Below, piece by piece: positions 16,604 through 25,144 of a stretch of 64,000 bases of DNA. Origin of the DNA: Microbacterium sp. zg-B96 (lineage in GTDB: Bacteria > Actinomycetota > Actinomycetes > Actinomycetales > Microbacteriaceae); assembly GCF_030246865.1 (NCBI RefSeq), contig NZ_CP126738.1, forward strand, positions 3,162,001 through 3,226,000, given 5' to 3'. Under the pieces are notes generated by a model. That model saw only the letters and a program-made list of their open reading frames with translations. It was not told the origin of the DNA and did no database searches. A program made the translations under genes and the position numbers. How positions within the stretch are numbered: position 1 is the stretch's first letter; every line of letters begins with the position of its first letter.

Positions 16604-18181
16604 TCAGCCTTTCTGTAGGGATCCTGAGGCGGACAGCCCGCCGACCAGCGTGAGTGCTTCGTCGAGCGACACGGCCGAGCCGTAGCCGTGGAAGTCCGGG
16701 CGGTACACGATCACGGCGCGGTCGATGGCGTCGAACAACGCCCCGTAGCGCCCGGTGACGTCGACACCGGAATGCACGGTGGGCCGCTGCGCATCGACCG
16801 GCTCGACCTCGATGATCTTGGCCGGCAGTCCGGCGGGCGTGGCCGATCGGATCGCCGCCGCGTCCTCGGCACTCAGCCGACGGCGGTCGACGAGAATGGT
16901 GAACTCGGCGAAGGCCACCTCATCCAGGAGGGCGACGCGGTCGTCGGGTCCGAGGAGCGGATGCTGCTGTCCGCCGCGCGCCGCCACGGGGTCGGCACCG
17001 GCCTCGCCACCGGGGAAGAACCCGGGGCCGAGCATCTCCGGAGGCATCGGCGGCAGGGCGTTCCACGGCAGCGGACCGCGGGCAAGGAGGTGCGCGTCGC
17101 GCGCCGCGACCTTCTCCGGGTCGGTCTCGCAGATGACCCGGCCGAGCTCTATGGACATGCCCAATGCGTACTGCACGTGAGCGTGCCGCTCGGTGCTGTA
17201 CGTGTCCAGCAGGTGCTCGTCGGCCAGCCCCCGCATCACGAGGTCGATCTTCCAGGTCAGGTTCATCGCATCACGGGCACCGGAGACCATTCCGCGACCG
17301 AAGAACGGGGGCATCCGGTGCGCGGCGTCGCCGGCGATGAACACCCGACCCACGTGCCACGTCGTCGCGCAGTGAGCGTGGAACGTGTACATCGCGAGGC
17401 GCTCGAGCTCCGCGTGGGCGGGGTCGACCCCCCAGGGCTCGACGAGGCGCCACGCGTTCTCCTCCGTGCTGAAGGTCGCGGCATCCTCCCCCGGCATGAG
17501 CATGAATTCGAAGCGCCGGCGGCCGGGCCCGCCCGACACGGACGACCTCGGACGCTTCGGATCGCAGATCTGCCCGTTCTCCGGGGTCCACACCCGCGGT
17601 GGCATCTTCAGGTCCATGACCAGCCAGTCCGAGCTGAAGTCCAGGTCCTGGATCTGGATCCCCACGAGGTCGCGGACCGTCGAGTTCGCGCCGTCGCACC
17701 CGATCACATAGGAAGCCCGGACCTCGGCGGTGCCGTCGGGGCCGACCAGCGTGGCCGTCACACGGTCACCGTCCTGCGAGATCGCCGTGAGTGAAGTTCC
17801 CCACCGCGTCTCGAGCGTCGGGATTCTCCCCTGCTGCCGGCGCAGGGACGCCTCGAGGTCGGCCTGGGAGAACATCGTCGATTCCGGCCAGCCCTGCTCC
17901 CCATCGAGCGGGGCGGGGAAGCTCAGCAGCAGTCGCCCGTCGGCATTCAACCAGTCATAGCTCGCGGCCGGCTCGCTGAAGGTGGCCTGCTCTTCGGCTC
18001 CGATGCCGAGTCCCGCGAGCATCCGATTCACGTCGGGGTCGTAGTGGACGGCACGAGGCAGTGCGTAGGGCTGTGCGTGTCGCTCGACCGCCAGCACCCG
18101 ATGTCCGTGACGCGCCAGCAGCAGGGAGGCGAACTGCCCCACGACCCCCTGCCCGACGACGAGGACGTCGACGTCCGTCAT
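16604..18181 (-). CDS. FAD-dependent aromatic hydroxylase (MhpA/PheA-type)
   Basis: A 525-residue group A flavoprotein monooxygenase. The Rossmann motif is unusual (VGQGVVGQFAS, residues ~7-17); the DG motif IGCDGANSTVRD and the ribityl motif FIAGDAAHRMPPFFGRGMVSGARDAMNL follow, the latter closely resembling 3-(3-hydroxyphenyl)propionate hydroxylase. The C-terminal ~130 residues have the thioredoxin-like extension of this subgroup. Start ATG 18181 overlaps the synthetase stop by 4 bases. It should ortho-hydroxylate a phenolic substrate with NAD(P)H; the substrate is not identifiable. Confidence 0.86.
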   Translation of the reverse strand: MTDVDVLVVGQGVVGQFASLLLARHGHRVLAVERHAQPYALPRAVHYDPDVNRMLAGLGIGAEEQATFSEPAASYDWLNADGRLLLSFPAPLDGEQGWPESTMFSQADLEASLRRQQGRIPTLETRWGTSLTAISQDGDRVTATLVGPDGTAEVRASYVIGCDGANSTVRDLVGIQIQDLDFSSDWLVMDLKMPPRVWTPENGQICDPKRPRSSVSGGPGRRRFEFMLMPGEDAATFSTEENAWRLVEPWGVDPAHAELERLAMYTFHAHCATTWHVGRVFIAGDAAHRMPPFFGRGMVSGARDAMNLTWKIDLVMRGLADEHLLDTYSTERHAHVQYALGMSIELGRVICETDPEKVAARDAHLLARGPLPWNALPPMPPEMLGPGFFPGGEAGADPVAARGGQQHPLLGPDDRVALLDEVAFAEFTILVDRRRLSAEDAAAIRSATPAGLPAKIIEVEPVDAQRPTVHSGVDVTGRYGALFDAIDRAVIVYRPDFHGYGSAVSLDEALTLVGGLSASGSLQKG

Positions 18182-20151
18182 TTCCGATCGACCCCTTCGT
18201 CTTCGATGAAGGCGTCGGCCCGGGTGACGAACCAGTCGAGAGCGCCCGGGTCGACCAGGGCGCCGCGGTTGACCGCTCGCTCGGGTGGGTATCCCAGGAA
18301 GAGCTTCTTCAGCGGGATCTCGATCCGCTTGCCGGCGTGCGTCATCGGAATCGCGGGTGCCGCCTCGATGATGTCGGGCACATGGCGCGCCGAGGCGCGG
18401 GCACGGATGCCGGCACGGATCTGCGCCTCCAGTTCCTCGTCGAGCACCGCGCCGTCGGCGAGCTCCACGAACAGCGGCATCCAGTAGCCTCCAGCAGGCA
18501 GCTCCACTCCCAGCACCACCGCTGCGCGCAGCCCCGGGATGGTCTGGAGCGCGGCGTATATGTCGGCCGAGCCCAGCCGCACGCCGTCGCGGTTGAGCGT
18601 GGCGTCGCTTCGGCCCTCGACGACGATGCCGCCGTGCGCCGTACGGCGGATCCAGTCGCCTTGTGTCCACACGCTGGGGTCCTGCTCGAAGTAGGCGGCG
18701 CGGTAAAGGGCGCCGTCGGGATCGTTCCAGAACGCAACGGGCATCGAGGGAGTGGGCTTGGTGATCGTCATCTCGCCCACCTCGCCGACGCCGGCGGATG
18801 TGCCGTCCTCGCGGCGCACATCGATCGCATGGCCGAGCGTCGGCCCCTGGGACTCGCCGACGATGGCCGGCTGCCAAGGGTTTCCGCCGATGAAGCCGCT
18901 GCAGATATCCGTACCGCCGGAGTCGCTGTGCAGGTGAACGCCCGGTGCGACCGCGTCGAGCACCCAGCGCCAGGTGGACGGCGCGAGCACCGATCCCGTG
19001 GACATGATCTCGGTCAGCGCCGAGAGATCCCAGTCGTCGCCGGGGCGCAGCCCGGACTGCTCGAGCACACCGAGGTAGGCCGCGCCGGTCGACATCATCG
19101 TGGCCCTCGACACAGCGACGATCTCGAACTGCCGATCGAGGCGTGGCCACGTCAGGGCGCCGGCATAGGTGACCACGGACGCACCCGTGAGGAGGGTATT
19201 GCCCAACGTGTTCCACACCATCCAGGAGGTGTTGGCCGCCGTGAAGTACCGGTGACCCGCGCCCAAGCCGTAGTGCAGCCCGATCCCCTTGTACGCCTCC
19301 AGCATCATGCCCCCGTGACCGTGCACGATCCCCTTGGGGGCGCCGGTCGTACCGGAGGAGAACAGCACCCACAGCGGCGCGTCGAAGGGCACGCGATGAA
19401 ACGTCGGCTCCACCAGGTCGCCGGCGGCGTCATCGACCACGAGGACGGTGGTCCCCGGCAAGGCTTCGCCGATCTCGGCCAGAGCCGCGGAGGTGTCGAA
19501 CCAGTCACCCTTGAAGGTGTATCCGCGGACCCCGATGAGCACCTTCGGTGTCAACGGTCGCAGCCGGTCCACGGTCGCCGTGACCGCGAGGTCGGGCGAG
19601 GAGACCGACCAGATCGCTCCGAGGCCGACGGTCGCGAGCATCGCGACGAGCGTCTCGGGGATGTTCGGGAGCGTCGCGCCGACTCGGTCGCCCGGCTGCA
19701 CGTCGGCGGCACGCAGCCGCTGCTGGAAGGCGCCGACGCGCCCGGCCAGCTCACGCCACGACCACTCCTGGACGGTCAAGTCCTCCTCGACGTGGACGAG
19801 CGCGGTATCGTCGGGGCGCTCCGTCGCGTGCCGCAGGACGTTCTCCGCGTAGTTGACCGCTGCATGCGGATACCACACGGCACCCGGCATCCGCTCCTCC
19901 GCAAGGGCGGGGGCTGTCAGCCCGTCTCCGACCATGCCGAAGAACTCGCGCACGGCGTCCCAGAACGTGCCGAGGTCCGTGACCGACCATTCCCAGAGGG
20001 CGGGGTACTCACGAAGGGTGAGCCCGTGCCGCTCCCGGAGCCACTCGCTGAACGCCCACAGCCGGCCCGACCCGATGCTCTCGGGGGTCGGCTGCCAGGC
20101 GATCTCGGGTGCGGGCGCCGGGACTACCCCGGGAACGGCACGGTCACTCAT
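18178..20151 (-). CDS. Acetoacetyl-CoA synthetase
   Basis: A 657-residue ANL-superfamily ligase: acetoacetate + ATP + CoA gives acetoacetyl-CoA. Motifs are the P-loop LFSSGTTGAPKG near residue 265, SDSGGTDICSGF near 410, and the C-terminal AGKRIE lysine near 615. Length, the N-terminal ACAS-like extension and the SDSGGTDI motif fit acetoacetate-CoA ligase rather than acetyl-CoA or 4-coumarate ligases. It sits between an FAH-type hydrolase that can release acetoacetate and a thiolase that can split the product. 4-base overlaps on both sides. Confidence 0.87.
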   Translation of the reverse strand: MSDRAVPGVVPAPAPEIAWQPTPESIGSGRLWAFSEWLRERHGLTLREYPALWEWSVTDLGTFWDAVREFFGMVGDGLTAPALAEERMPGAVWYPHAAVNYAENVLRHATERPDDTALVHVEEDLTVQEWSWRELAGRVGAFQQRLRAADVQPGDRVGATLPNIPETLVAMLATVGLGAIWSVSSPDLAVTATVDRLRPLTPKVLIGVRGYTFKGDWFDTSAALAEIGEALPGTTVLVVDDAAGDLVEPTFHRVPFDAPLWVLFSSGTTGAPKGIVHGHGGMMLEAYKGIGLHYGLGAGHRYFTAANTSWMVWNTLGNTLLTGASVVTYAGALTWPRLDRQFEIVAVSRATMMSTGAAYLGVLEQSGLRPGDDWDLSALTEIMSTGSVLAPSTWRWVLDAVAPGVHLHSDSGGTDICSGFIGGNPWQPAIVGESQGPTLGHAIDVRREDGTSAGVGEVGEMTITKPTPSMPVAFWNDPDGALYRAAYFEQDPSVWTQGDWIRRTAHGGIVVEGRSDATLNRDGVRLGSADIYAALQTIPGLRAAVVLGVELPAGGYWMPLFVELADGAVLDEELEAQIRAGIRARASARHVPDIIEAAPAIPMTHAGKRIEIPLKKLFLGYPPERAVNRGALVDPGALDWFVTRADAFIEDEGVDRK

Positions 20152-20996
20152 GACGCGGCGAGGAACTCGTTGGTGAACGAGCCGAAGCCGTCCAGGACAG
20201 TCGTCAGCCGGTCGCCGGGGCGCAGCATGAGCCCCCGCGCCTTGCCGACACCGGCCGGGGTGCCGGTGAACAGAATGTCACCCGGCAGAAGGGTGACGAT
20301 CTGCGAGAGGCGGTGGACCGTCTCCGCGATCGGGAAGAACATCTGCGCCGTGTCACCGGTCTGCAGCGCGATCCTCTCCTGCCCTCGCTGGAGCGAGGCC
20401 GAGAAGCTGATGGCGTCACGGTCGAGGAACTCGTCAGGCGTCACGACGTACGGCCCGAAGGGGCCGAAGTTCGGGTACGACTTGCCGAGCGAGAACTGCG
20501 GAACGGGAGGACGGAGTTGGACGGCGCGGTCGCTGTAGTCCTGGCCGACGGCGATGCCGGCGACATGGTCCCACGCATCCTGGCGGGGGATGCGGTGTCC
20601 TCCGCGTCCGATCACGACGACGATCTCCGTCTCGTAGTCGACGTCGTCGCCGGTCAGCGACACCGTCGCATTGGGGGCCGCCAGGGAGGAGACGAACTTC
20701 GTGAACACGATGAGATCGTCGGGGGCGGGGATGCCGGCCTCCTCCGCGTGATCCTTGTAATTCGCACCGATGGCGAGCACCTGCGGCGGCCGGGGCACCG
20801 GCACCCCGAGGTCTGACTCGGCCCAGGGAGTCCGGTCGCCGGCGGGCTCTGCGTCCGCCCAGTCGACGAAGGAACTCCAGTTCTCGTAGACGCTCATCGG
20901 GTCGGGGCCGAACCGCCCGTCGGAGGCAGTTGCAATGTCCAGGGCGCCCGTGTCTGTGATGAGGGCAGCCCGGCCGCGGAGATTTGCGATCCGCAT
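20148..20996 (-). CDS. Fumarylacetoacetate hydrolase-family protein 1
   Basis: A 282-residue FAH-fold enzyme. Residues ~75-275 form the catalytic domain with the metal-binding glutamates in DYETEIVVVIG, the Asp in GQDYSDRAVQ, and PGDILFTGTPAGVG. The family hydrolyses acylpyruvates or fumarylacetoacetate, or decarboxylates or hydrates related keto-acids. Immediately upstream of acetoacetyl-CoA synthetase (4-base overlap), which favours an acetoacetate-releasing reaction (inference). It lies 3 bases downstream of the VOC gene. Confidence 0.85.
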   Translation of the reverse strand: MRIANLRGRAALITDTGALDIATASDGRFGPDPMSVYENWSSFVDWADAEPAGDRTPWAESDLGVPVPRPPQVLAIGANYKDHAEEAGIPAPDDLIVFTKFVSSLAAPNATVSLTGDDVDYETEIVVVIGRGGHRIPRQDAWDHVAGIAVGQDYSDRAVQLRPPVPQFSLGKSYPNFGPFGPYVVTPDEFLDRDAISFSASLQRGQERIALQTGDTAQMFFPIAETVHRLSQIVTLLPGDILFTGTPAGVGKARGLMLRPGDRLTTVLDGFGSFTNEFLAAS

Positions 20997-20999
20997 AGG

Positions 21000-21689
21000 T
21001 CAGGCCCCCGTCGGGAACGGCACGCCGGCGGCGAGCGCCGGGTTGGCCGCAATGCGGTCGGCCCACACCTCGGGGAAGGCGGGGTTGGGCACTTCGACGG
21101 CTGGGCGGTACTCGCCGGCGTAGGCGCGGCGGTGGATCTCGTCGTGGTCCAGCCCGGCGGCACGGGCCTCGACCAGTTTGTCCGGGTCGAACTGCGGCCC
21201 GAGCTGATCTTCTGAGAATTCGCGTGACGCCCACATCCACTCGGTCGACTTGCCCCAGTCGTGGAAGTTGTCGACCTGGATCTCGATGCCGTTGCCATCG
21301 GGGTCGTTGTAGTAGATGGACATGGTCATGCCGTGATCCATGGAGAAGGCCGGGACGATGTTCATGTCGCGCAGTCGCACGTAGTTGTCGAGCCACTGGT
21401 CGAAGTCGGGGTACTCGAACGCGGTGTGGTGAAGCCCCGCGGTGTGCGGCTTGTCCACCGGCGCCTTCGTACCGGGAATGCGCAGCAGCGCGATGCGGTG
21501 GTTGGCCTCGTCGTTGGTCAGCCAGGCAGCATCCTGCGAGTAGAAGACGGGCTGCAAGCCGCACACCGCCTCGTAGAACCGGACCATGGGGTCGATCTCG
21601 AGGGTCATGAACGTGGCGTGGTGCAGTTTGGGCACGCGGATCGGGCGAGGTTTGGGCGACGTGGCGTAGACGGATGTCTCGGTGCTCAT
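21000..21689 (-). CDS. VOC-family ring-cleavage dioxygenase-like protein
   Basis: A 229-residue single-module VOC protein. Candidate metal ligands are the His of KLHHATFM (residue ~22), His in GLHHTAFE (~90), and Glu in GNGIEIQVDN (~137), the His-His-Glu pattern of type I extradiol dioxygenases. At half the size of two-module BphC enzymes it resembles single-domain catechol dioxygenases, but a glyoxalase or isomerase role cannot be excluded. First gene of the minus-strand operon down to the thiolase; its promoter carries a GTAC-type operator. Confidence 0.75.
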   Translation of the reverse strand: MSTETSVYATSPKPRPIRVPKLHHATFMTLEIDPMVRFYEAVCGLQPVFYSQDAAWLTNDEANHRIALLRIPGTKAPVDKPHTAGLHHTAFEYPDFDQWLDNYVRLRDMNIVPAFSMDHGMTMSIYYNDPDGNGIEIQVDNFHDWGKSTEWMWASREFSEDQLGPQFDPDKLVEARAAGLDHDEIHRRAYAGEYRPAVEVPNPAFPEVWADRIAANPALAAGVPFPTGA

Positions 21690-21822
21690 GGGTGTCCTCA
21701 GTTCAATCGTCAGCGGTGACCGCGGCTATCGCCGGGATCAGGTCGGCAACGTCTTGCCCGAGTCGGACGGTCCGCATGGGTCGTCGTCACACCGGAGCAT
21801 TTGCCACTCACCGAACGACACC

Positions 21823-21836
21823 GTACAGTACCGTAC
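21823..21836. promoter_or_regulatory. GTAC-type operator, site A
   Basis: GTACAGTACCGTAC, three GTAC units at 5-base spacing, in the 175-base gap between the divergent VOC operon (start 21689) and the FMN reductase gene (start 21865). The internal TACAGT also fits an actinobacterial -10 hexamer for the rightward gene, so a bound repressor would block it. Confidence 0.65.
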
Positions 21837-21864
21837 GCACCTAGATCCACGATCGGAGATCACT

Positions 21865-22500
21865 ATGCCTGAACTGCTCGTCATCATCGCCAGCACCAGA
21901 CCAGGGCGCGTCGGGGGCGCCATCGGCGACTGGGCCGCCCAGGGCGCCCGCGAGCACGGCGGCTTCAACGTCACGGTCGCGGACCTGGCGCAACTCGACC
22001 TGCCCATGCTGGATGAGCCGAATCATCCGCGCATGGGGCAGTATCTGCGCGATCACACGAAGGAGTGGAGCCGACTCGTGGCCTCCGCCGACGCGTTCCT
22101 GTTCGTGACCCCGGAGTACAACTACGGGCCACCGGCGAGCCTGCTCAACGCGATCTCCTATCTTTTCTGGGAGTGGGCGTACAAGCCGGTCGGATTCGTC
22201 AGCTACGGCGGGATCGCAGCCGGCCTGCGGGGTGTCCAGGTGCTCAAGCAGATCGTCACGACACTGCGCATGGTGCCCATCGGCGACAACGTCTGCATCC
22301 CCTTCGTCGCTCCCCTTGTGAAGGACGGCGTGTTCAACCCGACTCCGATCGTCGCCGACACCCTGCCGTTCCACCTCGACGAGGTGCTGCGCTGGACGGA
22401 GGCGCTGCTCCCCCTGCAGGCGCAGGTGCCCGAGCGACGCATGGAGCTGCCGCCCGGCGCTCCGAAGCCGGGTCAGATTCCCGCACCCGTCGGCGTCTGA
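21865..22500 (+). CDS. NADPH-dependent FMN reductase (flavodoxin-like)
   Basis: A 211-residue protein of the FMN_red family. The start MPELLVIIASTRPGRVG is the FMN-phosphate loop, and TPEYNYGPPASLLNAISYL near residue 80 is the second family hallmark. ATG 21865 is the first sensible start, preceded by CGGAG at 8 bases. Such enzymes supply reduced FMN to two-component monooxygenases or reduce quinones. It is the only plus-strand gene amid minus-strand operons and shares the GTAC-type promoter region. Confidence 0.87.
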   Translation: MPELLVIIASTRPGRVGGAIGDWAAQGAREHGGFNVTVADLAQLDLPMLDEPNHPRMGQYLRDHTKEWSRLVASADAFLFVTPEYNYGPPASLLNAISYLFWEWAYKPVGFVSYGGIAAGLRGVQVLKQIVTTLRMVPIGDNVCIPFVAPLVKDGVFNPTPIVADTLPFHLDEVLRWTEALLPLQAQVPERRMELPPGAPKPGQIPAPVGV

Positions 22501-22510
22501 ACGGATCCCA

Positions 22511-22554
22511 CGGGGCCTCGCCTTCGACGCTCAGCGCTCGAAGGCGGGGCCCCG
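22511..22554. terminator. Bidirectional terminator between FMN reductase and FAH 2
   Basis: A 17-bp stem (22511-22527 with 22538-22554, one G-T wobble) with a 10-base loop between convergent genes. The right arm overlaps the last codons of the FAH gene. It can serve both directions. Confidence 0.65.
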
Positions 22555-23403
22555 CGGTGCGCGCTCAGGCCGAAATGTGTTCCGCATCTCTCCGATGCCC
22601 TCTACCCACGTGGTGAGCACCTCGCCGGGCTGAAGGAACCGCTTGGGCTCGCGCGCGTTGCCGACACCACCGGGCGTGCCGGTGAAGATGATGTCACCCG
22701 GGGAGAGCTTCAGGACGCCGGACAAGTGCTCGATGAGCGTCGGGATGGAGAAGATCAGATTCCGGGTGCGCCCGTCCTGCATCACCTCACCGTCGATCGC
22801 ACACCCGAAGCCGAGGTCATCGGGGTTGTCGAATTCGTCGACGCTGACCAACTCTGGCCCCATCGGGCTGAAGCCGGGGAACGACTTCCCGAGACTGAAC
22901 TGCGGGGGATGCGCACCGAGTTGCAAGATCCGCTCGGACAGATCCTGTCCGATCGTGAGCCCGGCGACGTACCGCCACGCATCGGCGGCGCTCACGTTGC
23001 GGGCCGCTGCGCCGATCACGACGACGACCTCCGCCTCCCAATCGGTGTTGCCGCCGTCTGGCAGCACGACCTCGGCGTAGGGCCCGATGACACTGGACGG
23101 GAACTTGGTGAACACCGCCGGCACCGGCGACACGCCCACCGGGCTCTCGTCGACGTGCGACTGATAGTTGAGGCCGATGGCGAAGACCTGCGCCGGCCGA
23201 GGTGTCGGCGCGCCCCAGACGGCGTCGGCGGAGACGTCGACAGCATGGCCGGTGGCATCCTCGGTCCAGGCGGTGAACTCCGCCCACCGCTCGTAGAGGG
23301 CCTGGATGTCCGCCGGGAAGCGGCCGCCGCTGCTGCGTTCGATGTCGAGCCACCCGTCGTCGGTCTTCAGTACGGCGCGGGAGTCGAGATTGGCGATGCG
23401 CAT
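22531..23403 (-). CDS. Fumarylacetoacetate hydrolase-family protein 2
   Basis: A 290-residue paralogue of the FAH protein at 20,148; both begin MRIANL and share architecture, so they probably arose by duplication. Metal ligands appear in DWEAEVVVVIG and GQDLSERILQ, with PGDIIFTGTPGGVG. It lies 25 bases downstream of the extradiol dioxygenase gene on the same strand, so it likely acts on that ring-cleavage product or a derivative. The exact reaction (hydrolase, decarboxylase or hydratase) is open. Confidence 0.84.
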   Translation of the reverse strand: MRIANLDSRAVLKTDDGWLDIERSSGGRFPADIQALYERWAEFTAWTEDATGHAVDVSADAVWGAPTPRPAQVFAIGLNYQSHVDESPVGVSPVPAVFTKFPSSVIGPYAEVVLPDGGNTDWEAEVVVVIGAAARNVSAADAWRYVAGLTIGQDLSERILQLGAHPPQFSLGKSFPGFSPMGPELVSVDEFDNPDDLGFGCAIDGEVMQDGRTRNLIFSIPTLIEHLSGVLKLSPGDIIFTGTPGGVGNAREPKRFLQPGEVLTTWVEGIGEMRNTFRPERAPRGPAFER

Positions 23404-23428
23404 GCGGGTCTTCCTTGTCGGGGGGTGA

Positions 23429-24304
23429 TCAGCGGTCGAACAGCGGGCAGCCGGCGGTGGTCATGCGAACGGGCATGTTGCCGTCCCACTGGTTCAGCCA
23501 GTACTGATCCTCCGGGTCCCAGACGATCTCGGGGCGCTCCTTGTCGTAGATACGCTCGAGATCGGTGTAGAGCTCGATGATCGCGCCGTTGGGCTCTTCG
23601 TAGTAGGCCGCGATGTTATGGCCGGCGCCGTGGCGCACCGGGCCCCACACGAGGCGGGAGCCCGCACGGGCGAGGCGATCGCCCAGGCGGCCGATGTCGG
23701 CGATCGACTGTGTCTCCCAGGCGTGGTGGTGCAGTCCGCTCCAGGTGCTCTCGATGAGAGCGATCCCGTGGTGATCGGGGTTGCAGCGCAGGAAGAACCC
23801 CGCAGACACACCGATCCGGTCGGAGACACGGAAGTCGAAGACGTCGACCAGAAACTTCGCGAAGGCGACAGTGTGCTGCGTGCGGACGGTGATATGGCCG
23901 AGACGGTCGGGGCCGAACCCGCCGGCGCGGACAGCCCAGCGGGTGGGGCCCAGATGCACGTGGAACGTGAAGCCCTCGGGCCCCACGAACGCGAACCCTG
24001 CCTCGATGTAGTCCTCATACGGCTGATCGGCGACGACCCGGTAGCCGGCCCGGTCGACCTTGGCTCGGATGGCGTGGAGCTCGTCGAGGGTGGGTGCGAT
24101 GAGACCGAAGTGGTCGGCACCATCGATATCGGAGACCGTGTAGACCAGGTCGCGCGTGCCCGTGCCGGAACCGAAGTACGCCTTGGTCCCCGTGATCTCC
24201 ACGGGAGTGAGGCCGAGGATGTTCTCCGCGTTCTCGATTGAGGCGCGCAAATCGCGCGTCCCCAGCGAGACGTAGCCGATCTCGGAAATCGATCCGATGG
24301 TCAT
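23429..24304 (-). CDS. Two-module extradiol (catechol-type) dioxygenase
   Basis: A 291-residue type I extradiol dioxygenase related to BphC/HsaC. Start is the ATG of MTIGSISEIG preceded by AGGACC. The two VOC modules cover residues ~5-130 and ~140-265. Iron ligands of the second module can be placed: His in LGHITVR, His in GLHHHAWET, Glu in AIIELYTDL, with Tyr in the NIAAYYEEP active-site segment. It should cleave a catechol next to one hydroxyl. Operon with FAH 2; a TTCCG-N5-CGGAA palindrome lies 71 bases upstream. Confidence 0.88.
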   Translation of the reverse strand: MTIGSISEIGYVSLGTRDLRASIENAENILGLTPVEITGTKAYFGSGTGTRDLVYTVSDIDGADHFGLIAPTLDELHAIRAKVDRAGYRVVADQPYEDYIEAGFAFVGPEGFTFHVHLGPTRWAVRAGGFGPDRLGHITVRTQHTVAFAKFLVDVFDFRVSDRIGVSAGFFLRCNPDHHGIALIESTWSGLHHHAWETQSIADIGRLGDRLARAGSRLVWGPVRHGAGHNIAAYYEEPNGAIIELYTDLERIYDKERPEIVWDPEDQYWLNQWDGNMPVRMTTAGCPLFDR

Positions 24305-24365
24305 GGTGCCGGTCCTCCCGCTGTTGTGAGCCGAAGTCAACGTAGCGAGCGGCGGACGGGAGGGC

Positions 24366-24398
24366 GATGACGGATTCCGGTATCCGGAATCCGTCATC
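24366..24398. promoter_or_regulatory. 33-bp perfect inverted repeat containing TTCCG-N5-CGGAA, site 1
   Basis: 15-bp arms (GATGACGGATTCCGG and its complement) flank TAT. The inner part TTCCG-GTATC-CGGAA (24375-24389) matches two other sites. It lies 8 bases after the iclR stop and 62 bases before the extradiol dioxygenase start, both on the minus strand, so it could be terminator and operator at once. No T-run follows. Confidence 0.6.
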
Positions 24399-24405
24399 CG
24401 ATGTC

Positions 24406-25116
24406 CTATCCCTCGGCGGCCAGCGCCGCCGTTATGCGGCGAGCCGTGACGAGTACCGAGGGCGCCTGCACGCGGGCGGCCCGGTCGCCGTCGACGGTGA
24501 GGACCAGGGCACTGTCGACCTCGCCTCTGGTGCGGATTGCGGCGGCCAGAGTCACACGCCGCCCGTCCAGAGGGTCCGCACGCCGGACCACGCGGCCCGC
24601 GCGCGCGTCACGGATCGCGGCGTCGACGTCGGCCGCCTCTTCCGGCCCTGCCGCGCGGCGGAGCTCCGCCACGCTGTGATCGGAGCGCGCGGCGAGGATG
24701 GCGACCCCCGCGCTCGTACGGTGCAGGGGCACGCCCTCCGGGAGGCTCCGCCAGTCGGCGCGGGTGTGGGTCAGCCCGCTCAAGCGTTCGACCACGCGCA
24801 AGCGCTCGCCATCCAAGAGGACGAGGTCCACCGTCCCTCTGGTGACCTCGTGCAGATCGTGCAGGAACCTCCCCGCGACAAAACGGGTCCGCTCCGTCCG
24901 TGCATGCCTGCGACCAAGCACCCACGTGCGCGTACCGATCATCAACCCGCCACCCTCGCCGCGTTCGATGAGCTGTTCCGCCAGAAGCTGGGCGCACAAC
25001 CGGTGCACTGTGGTCAGCGGCAGCCCGGTGCGGGCACTCAGATCCGTCAGCATCACCGGCGCTCCGGCGGTCGCCAGCTCGTCCATGATCTGAACGCTGC
25101 GTTCGATGACCGACAT
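24406..25116 (-). CDS. IclR-family regulator
   Basis: A 236-residue IclR protein, start ATG 25116 (MSVIERSVQIMDEL) with GAGG upstream. N-terminal winged HTH (residues ~15-65, TDLSARTGLPLTTVHRLCAQL) and a C-terminal effector domain; the family core VTLAAAIRTRGEVDSALVLTV is recognisable but diverged. It follows the GntR gene by 28 bases, same strand. TTCCG-N5-CGGAA palindromes lie around both regulator genes and fit the short symmetric sites bound by IclR dimers, so this protein is a good candidate for them (inference). Confidence 0.85.
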   Translation of the reverse strand: MSVIERSVQIMDELATAGAPVMLTDLSARTGLPLTTVHRLCAQLLAEQLIERGEGGGLMIGTRTWVLGRRHARTERTRFVAGRFLHDLHEVTRGTVDLVLLDGERLRVVERLSGLTHTRADWRSLPEGVPLHRTSAGVAILAARSDHSVAELRRAAGPEEAADVDAAIRDARAGRVVRRADPLDGRRVTLAAAIRTRGEVDSALVLTVDGDRAARVQAPSVLVTARRITAALAAEG

Positions 25117-25144
25117 CAGCGCACCCTCGGCACCCTGGCCGCCC

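Noticed and set aside
16604..19372. Apparent 922-residue minus-strand protein ending in the FAD hydroxylase
   Set aside because: The N-terminal ~395 residues are out-of-frame translation of the synthetase gene. The hydroxylase begins at ATG 18181 in a 4-base overlap.
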